From Burkholderiaceae bacterium (GTDB lineage: Bacteria > Pseudomonadota > Gammaproteobacteria > Burkholderiales > Burkholderiaceae_F): a stretch of DNA of 5,858 nt. Shown one piece after another: positions 1 to 5,515 of this stretch (position 1 is the first letter of the stretch; each line of letters begins with the position of its first letter). Position numbers and translations under genes: made by a program. The stretch covers positions 1 to 5,858 of the forward strand of contig JACCSD010000059.1 in assembly GCA_013813185.1 (NCBI GenBank), in the 5' to 3' direction. The notes below the pieces were generated by a model that saw only the letters and a program-made list of their open reading frames with translations, was not told the origin of the DNA and searched no databases.

Positions 1-1135
1 CCATGCCATGGTATTCGGACAGCACCGCGCGCCTTGGCTGCGCACCATGGGCGACATCAATCAGAGACACGCCCGGATAACCCGCCGGTATCTTCTCGCC
101 GGCAATTTGGAGCAGCGTCGGAAAGGCATCGACGTGGCTGACCGGCGTAGGGATGCGCCTGCCCTGCGGAATCCCTGCGCCGGCCAATATCAACGGCACG
201 CCGGCCACCTCTTCGTACATCGTGGACTTGCCCCACAGCCCACGCGCGCCGAGGTTGTCGCCATGGTCGCTGGTGTACATCACGACCGTGTCGTCTTCGA
301 GCCCGGCGTCGCGCAGCGTCGTGAGTACCTTGCCGATGTTTTCGTCGAGGTACGAAACCAAACCGAAATATCCCGCCAGCGCCTTCTTGACGTCGCGCAG
401 CGACTCGAAGTGATCGTCGTAGTTGAAGTTGCTGCTGTAGTCGACGAGATAGGGGTGACGCGGGCGCTGCTGACGCGCGTACTGCTTGGGCAGCGGCAGC
501 TCCTGGTTCCAGTAGCGGTAGTAATGCTCGGGCGGTGCGGTCAACGGAAAGTGCGGCGCCACGAACGACACGAACAGTGCCCATGGCTTGTCGGCCTTGC
601 GCACGCCCTCTTCGCGCAGCCATACCTGCGCGCGCGAGCAGATGTCCTTGTCGTAGAACGTGTAGGTGGACTCGCCCGGCCCGGCCATCGCGATCATCTT
701 CTTCGAGTTGCCGCGCGCGGGCATGTCGTCGCGAATCAAACCGAGCAAGTCGCCCTTGCCCTGGTAGATGTGCATCGCGATCTGCTCTTCGCTGAAGCCG
801 TGGTCTTCGCCCGCGAGCCGGTAATGCAGCTTGCCGATCGACACCACGCGGTGGCCACGTTCGCGCAACAGGTGGTGCCACGACGGCACTGAGCCGTCAT
901 AGGCATCGGCGTTGTCCCAGAAGCCGATCTGATGAATGTATTTGCCGCAGGCGAAGCCGGCGCGTGCGGGGATGCACACCGGGCTGGTGGTGTAAGCCGA
1001 GCTAAATGCAGTGCCGCGCGCCGCGAGGGCATCCAGATTCGGCGTGTGAATGACCGGATGCCCGGCACTGCCGAGCACTTTCGGGTTGTGCTCGTCGGAC
1101 ATGATCACCAGCAGATTGCGAGCGGGCACAGCCAT
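1..1135 (-). CDS. Type I sulfatase, choline-sulfatase-like (partial, C-terminus off the left edge)
   Basis: This is a formylglycine-dependent sulfatase of the alkaline phosphatase superfamily, which hydrolyses sulfate esters. The first 378 residues are present and the frame is open to the window edge. Family members are about 450-520 aa, so roughly the last quarter is missing. Visible landmarks are the first metal-site strand NLLVIMSDEH (residues 7-16), the signature CIPAR (54-58) whose Cys54 would become formylglycine, GKLHY (Lys102, His104), FVAPHFP (His195) and the second metal site SDHGD (289-293) followed by WGK (Lys303). The SPVCIPAR, GK-H and SDHGD...LGARGLWGK patterns resemble choline-O-sulfatase more than arylsulfatase. 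No signal peptide precedes the first strand, so the enzyme should be cytosolic and its substrate imported. The start at 1135 leaves five residues before the core strand; no strong Shine-Dalgarno is seen. No bet genes lie beside it in this window, so choline sulfate is only one possible substrate. The family call is sure; the substrate is not. Confidence 0.93.
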   Translation of the reverse strand, partial: MAVPARNLLVIMSDEHNPKVLGSAGHPVIHTPNLDALAARGTAFSSAYTTSPVCIPARAGFACGKYIHQIGFWDNADAYDGSVPSWHHLLRERGHRVVSIGKLHYRLAGEDHGFSEEQIAMHIYQGKGDLLGLIRDDMPARGNSKKMIAMAGPGESTYTFYDKDICSRAQVWLREEGVRKADKPWALFVSFVAPHFPLTAPPEHYYRYWNQELPLPKQYARQQRPRHPYLVDYSSNFNYDDHFESLRDVKKALAGYFGLVSYLDENIGKVLTTLRDAGLEDDTVVMYTSDHGDNLGARGLWGKSTMYEEVAGVPLILAGAGIPQGRRIPTPVSHVDAFPTLLQIAGEKIPAGYPGVSLIDVAHGAQPRRAVLSEYHGM

Positions 1136-1150
1136 CTGTTCTTGAGAGCT

Positions 1151-1180
1151 TTCGGAATTGGAGTCCGTCAGTACTATATA
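1151..1180 (+). promoter_or_regulatory. Putative promoter for the rightward operon, possibly leaderless
   Basis: TTCGGA (1151-1156) and TATATA (1175-1180) are 18 nt apart and could be -35 and -10 boxes; TACTAT at 1172-1177 is an alternative -10. The AT-rich stretch 1172-1180 stands out sharply in this GC-rich window. From TATATA the start of transcription would fall about seven bases on, at or next to the ATG at 1187, which would give a leaderless or very short-leader transcript. The core CTATATAG (1174-1181) is palindromic and also serves the opposite-strand -10 prediction. It is inferred from sequence pattern only. Confidence 0.4.
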
Positions 1181-1200
1181 GGCGACATGCCTGCAGCCAA
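1173..1200 (-). promoter_or_regulatory. Putative promoter for the leftward sulfatase gene
   Basis: On the minus strand TTGGCT (1200-1195) and TATAGT (1178-1173) are spaced by 16 nt and resemble sigma-70 -35 and -10 boxes. Transcription would begin near 1166 and give a leader of about 30 nt before the ATG at 1135. The -35 box lies inside the first codons of the divergent gene. This is pattern matching only; the -10 is good and the -35 is weaker. Confidence 0.4.
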
Positions 1201-2014
1201 AAAATCCACGCCACGCGCACCTTTCGATTTTGTTCCGCTGCCGCGCGAACGCTCGACGCGCAAGCCGCGCCGCTCGGGGCAGACCATGGTGCTGGACGAT
1301 GGCTTGCCACTGGCCTACACGCAAGACCTGGTCGAATTGGCCGGTGCGTACATCGATCTTGCGAAGATCAAGACCGGCACTGCGCGGCTGTATCCGCGCA
1401 AGGTCTTGCTCGACAAGCTGCGGCTGTATCGGCGCAATGGCATCCAGCCCTTTCTCGGCGGACAGTTTCACGAATACGTGTTTGCCAGCCAAGGCGCGCG
1501 GGCACTCCCGGACTACTACGCCGAAGCGCTTGCGCTCGGCTTCAAGGCGATCGAGATCTCCGACAATGTCGTACCGCTCACCGAAGCCCAGCGCCGTGCG
1601 CAGATTCGCAACGCAGCGGCCGCGGGCCTGATCGTTTATGGTGAGGTCGGTTCGAAGGAAACGTTGAGCAAGCCCGCGCTGCTAATCAGCCAGGCCGAGA
1701 CGTGCTTCGACGCAGGCGCTGCGCTCGTGCTGGTCGAAGCCGCCGAGCTCATCGAAAAAGGCAAGCTGCGCACGCGCACGATCGACCTTTTGACGCGCTC
1801 GCTCGATATGTCGCGCGTCATGATCGAGTTGCCCGGCCCGTGGATCAGCGACGTGCGAAGCTGCGACATCGAAGACATCAAGAAGGCGTTGATCGTTGCG
1901 TTGGGACCGGATGTGAACCTCGCCAACGTGGCCGCGTCTTCGATCATCGATACGGAAGCCGCGCGCGTTGGGCTCGGCACCGCCGGGCCGCACAAAGTGA
2001 AGAAGCGGAGCTAA
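1187..2014 (+). CDS. Phosphosulfolactate synthase (ComA)-family protein, function possibly divergent
   Basis: The 275-aa product matches the ComA/YitD family, a TIM-barrel fold whose archaeal founder joins sulfite and phosphoenolpyruvate to make phosphosulfolactate in coenzyme M synthesis. Landmarks in order are KPR..GQTMV (26-35), YID..K...GTA (55-66), GG.FHE (91-96), IEISD (122-126), EVGSK (153-157), AGA..V.VEA (176-185) and GPDVNLANV (240-248). The length is normal for the family. Several positions differ from ComA proteins as I remember them: FGWGTS is IKTGTA, GGTLFE is GGQFHE, and the EARESG loop is EAAELI, so an arginine is lost. A different substrate is therefore plausible. I chose ATG 1187 because the frame upstream to 932 lies antisense to the sulfatase and has no family similarity. 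Only a weak AGG (1180-1182) precedes it. It is the first gene of the rightward operon, 3 nt before the binding protein. The family is well supported; the reaction is uncertain. Confidence 0.88.
   Translation: MPAAKKSTPRAPFDFVPLPRERSTRKPRRSGQTMVLDDGLPLAYTQDLVELAGAYIDLAKIKTGTARLYPRKVLLDKLRLYRRNGIQPFLGGQFHEYVFASQGARALPDYYAEALALGFKAIEISDNVVPLTEAQRRAQIRNAAAAGLIVYGEVGSKETLSKPALLISQAETCFDAGAALVLVEAAELIEKGKLRTRTIDLLTRSLDMSRVMIELPGPWISDVRSCDIEDIKKALIVALGPDVNLANVAASSIIDTEAARVGLGTAGPHKVKKRS
2007..2010 (+). promoter_or_regulatory. Ribosome binding site supporting the TTG start at 2018
   Basis: GGAG lies seven bases before TTG 2018, inside the last codons of the preceding gene. It is the best Shine-Dalgarno match of the operon. 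It settles the start of the binding protein, because the TTG gives a complete signal peptide and no ATG lies in frame nearby. Confidence 0.6.
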
Positions 2015-2017
2015 CGC

Positions 2018-3589
2018 TTGCCAGCACGATTGATCTCCGTCGCGCTGCTGTCCTCGGCATTGGCGTTTGCACCCGCGTACGCAAAGACGCTGCGCTTCGC
2101 GAGCGCGTTCGATCCCAACTCGCTCGACCCGCACTCGCTCGCGCTGCTGTATCAGACGCGGGTCGTTACCCAGATTTACGAAGGGCTGGTCAATCGCGAT
2201 CAGAGCTTCAAGCTCGAGCCGTCGCTCGCGGTGTCGTGGCAGGCGACCGCACCCACCGTGTGGCGCTTCAAACTGCGGCCGGACGTGAAGTTTCACGATG
2301 GTGCGGCGTTCACCGCGGACGATGCGGTGTTTTCGATCGAGCGCGCGCTGACGAAGACTTCGCAGCGCGCCAGCCAGCTGCGCGGCGTGACCGGTGTGCG
2401 GAAGGTCGACGCTTTGACGATCGACGTGCAACTGTCCGCGCCCGATGCGGTGCTGCCCGACAAACTGGTGCTCGTTGCGATGATGAGCAAGGCGTGGGCG
2501 GAAAAGCACGGCGTCATGCTGCCGCAGGACTACAACGGCAAGCAGGAAACCTACGCGGTGCGCAACGCCAACGGCACCGGGCCGTTCGTGTTGAAGACCT
2601 ACGAGCAGGACCGGCGGCTCGTGCTGACCGCGAATCCGAACTGGTGGGGCAAGGGTGGCAAGGGCATCGGCAATCTGACCGAAGCGATTTACACCGTGAT
2701 TCAGGCCGACGCTACGCGACTTGCCGCGCTGGCGTCGAACGAAGTCGATTTTGTCGTCGATCCGCCGTTCCAGGACGTCGCTCGAATCAGGCGCGACAAG
2801 TCATTGAAGTCGGTCGAGACCAGCGACATCGGCATGCAGTATCTGGGCTTCGATCAGTCGCGCAATGAGCTGCAATTCTCCGATGTCAAAGGCCGCAATC
2901 CATTCAAGGACATTCGCGTGCGGCGTGCCGTGTACCACGCGATCGACGTCGACACGATCATTGCAAAGGTGCTTCGCGGGCAGGCGACGCCGATCGGCAC
3001 CCACGTTTCACCGCTGGTGGATGGCTATGTGCCGGAGCTCGACAAGCGCCTGCGCTACGACCCCGCAGCGGCGCGCGCGTTGCTGAAAGAAGCCGGCTAT
3101 GCCGACGGCTTCGAAGTCGCGCTCGATTGCGTCAACGTGACGTTTCGCGCGGCAGTGTGCCAGGCGATCAGCGCAATGCTGGCGCAAGTTGGACTCCGAG
3201 TCTCCTTTCAGCCGTCGCCAAGTTCGATCTTCTTTCCCAAGCTGACACAGGCGACGTCGAGTTTTTTCGAATTCGGCTGGACGCCCGGCACCGACCCGTG
3301 GGCGATGCTTAACAACGTCATTCGTACCTGGGACGGCGCCGGCAGCGGCGCATTCAACGGCGGCCGCTACTCGAACGCGAAGCTCGATGCGCTGATCGAT
3401 GCGGTCCGCGTTGAGCCTGACATCGCAAAGCGTCGCACGCTGACCGGCGACGCGCTGCGCATCATGAATAGCGACCTGCCGCTGCTGCCGCTGTATCGGC
3501 GCAAGCTGACGTGGGTGATGCGGCCGAACATCGATGTCGTGCAATGGCCCAGCGATGTGCTTGAATTGCGGTGGGTGATGATCAAATGA
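2018..3589 (+). CDS. ABC transporter solute-binding protein, family 5 (peptide/opine/nickel type), exported
   Basis: This 523-residue protein is a periplasmic substrate-binding component of an ABC importer of the SBP_bac_5 family, which carries oligopeptides, opines, glutathione and related solutes. It begins with a signal peptide: Arg4, a hydrophobic stretch (5-18) and a probable signal peptidase I site AYA|K after residue 22. Family hallmarks follow: LDPHSLALLYQTRVV with IYEGLVNRD near the mature N-terminus, VKFHDG (90-95), ANGTGPF (184-190), NPNWWGKG after it, and a C-terminal GRYSNAKLDALID segment. Cys371 and Cys381 in DCVN...AVCQAI match a cysteine pair seen in many of these proteins and may form a disulfide. 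The length is typical. Translation starts at TTG 2018, three bases after the previous stop, behind a GGAG. Its stop overlaps the next start in ATGA. No permease or ATPase gene is in the window; they may lie further right or elsewhere. The ligand cannot be read from sequence. Confidence 0.95.
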   Translation: MPARLISVALLSSALAFAPAYAKTLRFASAFDPNSLDPHSLALLYQTRVVTQIYEGLVNRDQSFKLEPSLAVSWQATAPTVWRFKLRPDVKFHDGAAFTADDAVFSIERALTKTSQRASQLRGVTGVRKVDALTIDVQLSAPDAVLPDKLVLVAMMSKAWAEKHGVMLPQDYNGKQETYAVRNANGTGPFVLKTYEQDRRLVLTANPNWWGKGGKGIGNLTEAIYTVIQADATRLAALASNEVDFVVDPPFQDVARIRRDKSLKSVETSDIGMQYLGFDQSRNELQFSDVKGRNPFKDIRVRRAVYHAIDVDTIIAKVLRGQATPIGTHVSPLVDGYVPELDKRLRYDPAAARALLKEAGYADGFEVALDCVNVTFRAAVCQAISAMLAQVGLRVSFQPSPSSIFFPKLTQATSSFFEFGWTPGTDPWAMLNNVIRTWDGAGSGAFNGGRYSNAKLDALIDAVRVEPDIAKRRTLTGDALRIMNSDLPLLPLYRRKLTWVMRPNIDVVQWPSDVLELRWVMIK

Positions 3590-4719
3590 CCGTTTCACGC
3601 TTTTCTTTTCCTACCGACATTCAATTCGGTCCGGGCGCGAGCAAGCTCGTCGGGGATCATCTGCGTGAGCGCGGCTTCAAGCGGCCGATCGTCGTGACCG
3701 ACAAAGGGCTCGCCGCGCTGCCGGTGCTGAAGAATTTCGTTGTAAGTCTTGGCGCTGGGTTGGATGTCCACCTTTTTTCCGGAGTGCACGGCAATCCGGC
3801 TGCGTCGCAGGCGATGCAGGGCCGCGACGCGTTTCGCGCACATCGGGCCGACTGCGTGATAGGGATCGGAGGCGGTGCGGCGCTTGACGTCGCCAAGGTC
3901 GTGGCGCTGATGGCGGTGCACGAAGGCGATGTCATCGAGTATGCGTGGGATCATCCGCACGTGCGGCCGATTACAGCCGAGCTGCCTTACATCGTCGCAG
4001 TGCCGACCACCAGCGGCACCGGTTCCGAAGTCGGGCGTTCGAGTGTGGTGAGCGACGACACAACTCACGTCAAGCAAGTGATCTTCTCGCCGAAGCTGCT
4101 TGCTAAAGCCGTATTTGCCGATCCGGAGCTGACGATCGACCTGCCGCCCGCCGTCACCGCGGCGACCGGCATGGATGCGCTGACGCACAACATCGAGTCG
4201 TATCTGTCGCCCGCGTTTCATCCGTTGTGCGACGGCATTGCGCTCGAAGGCGTGCGCATCGCGGCGCGCGCGTTGCCGACCGCGGTCAAGGACGGGCGCA
4301 ACCTCACCGCGCGGGCCGACATGATGATGGCGTCGATGATGGGCGCGATCGCGTTTCAGAAGAATCTGGGCGCCGTGCACTCGTGCGCGCACGCACTCGG
4401 CGCGGTGTGCGATCTGCATCACGGGCTGGCCAACGCGCTGATGCTGGAGCCGGTGATGCGGTTCAATCTCGACACCGCGCACGCCAAGTTCGCCGAGCTG
4501 GCGCACGTGGCGGGCGCGGGTAGCGCAGAAGATTTCGTGCCGTGGTTGATGGACTTGAAGCGCCAGATCGGTATCGCGCCCTCGTTATCCGCGGTCGGCG
4601 TGAAATCCAGTCAGATCTCGGCGCTGGTCGACATCGCGGAAAAGGACATCTGCCACCAGACCAATCCCCGCCCTTGCACGCGCGAAGACTTCGCGCGCTT
4701 TTTCGAGCAGGCGATGTGA
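3586..4719 (+). CDS. Iron-containing (type III) alcohol dehydrogenase
   Basis: The 377-aa protein is an NAD(P)-dependent, metal-containing alcohol dehydrogenase that interconverts an alcohol and an aldehyde or semialdehyde. The N-terminal half holds the dinucleotide-binding GGG..LD (95-101) and PTTSGTGSE (140-148). The C-terminal half holds the expected metal ligands Asp197 and His201 in MDALTHNIE, His265 in GAVHSCAHALG (with His269 at the usual catalytic position) and His279 in HHGLANA. All four ligands are present and the length is that of the family (about 380 aa), so it should be active. The usual GGGS is GGGA here (Ala98). I chose ATG 3586, which overlaps the preceding stop in ATGA and has a G-rich GGGTGA stretch upstream; a GTG at 3571 would add only five residues. 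The setting beside a gamma-glutamyl hydrolase suggests a hydroxy-acid or amino-alcohol-derived substrate, for example a 4-hydroxybutyrate-like compound, but this is inference. Confidence 0.95.
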   Translation: MTVSRFSFPTDIQFGPGASKLVGDHLRERGFKRPIVVTDKGLAALPVLKNFVVSLGAGLDVHLFSGVHGNPAASQAMQGRDAFRAHRADCVIGIGGGAALDVAKVVALMAVHEGDVIEYAWDHPHVRPITAELPYIVAVPTTSGTGSEVGRSSVVSDDTTHVKQVIFSPKLLAKAVFADPELTIDLPPAVTAATGMDALTHNIESYLSPAFHPLCDGIALEGVRIAARALPTAVKDGRNLTARADMMMASMMGAIAFQKNLGAVHSCAHALGAVCDLHHGLANALMLEPVMRFNLDTAHAKFAELAHVAGAGSAEDFVPWLMDLKRQIGIAPSLSAVGVKSSQISALVDIAEKDICHQTNPRPCTREDFARFFEQAM

Positions 4720-4729
4720 AGACCGCGCC

Positions 4730-5515
4730 ATGAAAGCAAGGCCTCGTATCGGCATTTCGGTGTGCTTTTTTCACGCCGACGCGAAGCGTCCGATCTTCAC
4801 CGGCAAGACGCTGCAATACGTCGAGCAGTCGATCGTGCACTGGGTGCAGTCGGCCGGCGCGCTGGCGCTGGTGATTCCGTCACCGGAAGGGCAAACGAAG
4901 CGTGGCGACGTGACGCTGCACGACTACGCATCGATGCTCGACGGCCTTGTGCTGCACGGGGGGTCCGACGTCTGGCCTGGCAGCTACGGGGAAGAGCCGC
5001 TGAAACCGGAATGGAGCGGCGATCGCGTGCGCGACGAATATGAAATCGCGCTGCTGCGCGCGTTTATTGATGCCGGCAAGCCGGTGCTCGGTGTGTGCCG
5101 TGGTTTGCAGGTGATCAACGTCGCGTTCGGCGGCACGCTGTACCAGGACATCACGACGCAACAGCCGGGCAGCGGCACACATCGCGACGCTGAACTCTAC
5201 GACCAGAATTTTCACGAAATCGAGTTCGTATCCGGAACACGTCTGGCCGATCTATACCCCGGCGTTACTCGGGCGCGTGTGAACAGTGTTCATCATCAGG
5301 GGGTCAAGAAACTGGCCGACGGCTTCACCGTCGAAGCAACGTCGCCCGACGATGGAATGATCGAGGCGATGCGCTGGACCGGGAGCTCGTGCGTGAACGC
5401 GGTCCAGTGGCACCCTGAGTTTCTCGACTGGAAAAGCAGTGAGACGCTGTCGGGCGATCCGATCCTGAAAGATTTTCTGAGCGCGTCTTTGAGCCCAAGC
5501 AAAGCAAGTCGATGA
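4730..5515 (+). CDS. Gamma-glutamyl-gamma-aminobutyrate hydrolase-like class I glutamine amidotransferase (PuuD/peptidase C26 type)
   Basis: The 261-aa single-domain protein belongs to the class I glutamine-amidotransferase-like hydrolases that cleave gamma-glutamyl bonds, as PuuD does for gamma-glutamyl-GABA in putrescine breakdown. The triad is visible: Cys123 in GVCRGLQ (the nucleophile elbow), and His228 and Glu230 in QWHPEF. The segments LDGLVLHGGSDVWP (72-85), YEIALLRAFIDAGKPVLGVCRG and VNSVHHQGVKKLADGF are typical of PuuD-like proteins. No synthetase or second domain is fused, which argues for a free-standing hydrolase rather than a biosynthetic amidotransferase subunit. ATG 4730 lies 10 nt after the dehydrogenase stop with a weak GAAGA (4718-4722) before it. 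The stop overlaps the next gene. A partner gamma-glutamyl ligase (glutamine-synthetase-like, PuuA type) would be expected if the gamma-glutamyl route operates, but none is in the window. Confidence 0.93.
   Translation: MKARPRIGISVCFFHADAKRPIFTGKTLQYVEQSIVHWVQSAGALALVIPSPEGQTKRGDVTLHDYASMLDGLVLHGGSDVWPGSYGEEPLKPEWSGDRVRDEYEIALLRAFIDAGKPVLGVCRGLQVINVAFGGTLYQDITTQQPGSGTHRDAELYDQNFHEIEFVSGTRLADLYPGVTRARVNSVHHQGVKKLADGFTVEATSPDDGMIEAMRWTGSSCVNAVQWHPEFLDWKSSETLSGDPILKDFLSASLSPSKASR

Noticed and set aside
1..12. Small repeat ccatgccatgg at the left edge
   Set aside because: It falls within the sulfatase coding sequence (codons for Tyr-His-Gly-Met), so it is explained by the protein.
8..892. Long open frame of 294 codons on the plus strand opposite the sulfatase
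   Set aside because: It is Arg/Val/His-rich with no recognisable domain and lies exactly antisense to a sulfatase with all its motifs. It is a by-product of high-GC codon bias.
932..1186. N-terminal extension of the ComA-family gene upstream of ATG 1187
   Set aside because: The in-frame extension has no family similarity, overlaps the sulfatase N-terminus in antisense and would pass through the divergent promoter region. The family's length is met from 1187.
1682..2868. Long open frames on both strands across the ComA-like and binding-protein genes (minus 1682-2509, plus 1702-2868)
   Set aside because: Both have low-complexity Arg/Ala-rich translations without domains and straddle a real gene junction; they are shadows of the two true genes.
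3571..3585. GTG at 3571 as the start of the alcohol dehydrogenase
   Set aside because: It would add only MGDDQ and place the start inside the G-rich stretch likely to act as ribosome binding site. ATG 3586 gives the usual ATGA coupling and a normal family N-terminus.
3595..4506. 303-codon minus-strand frame opposite the alcohol dehydrogenase
   Set aside because: The composition is His/Arg-rich with no motif, and the opposite strand carries complete catalytic and metal-binding motifs.
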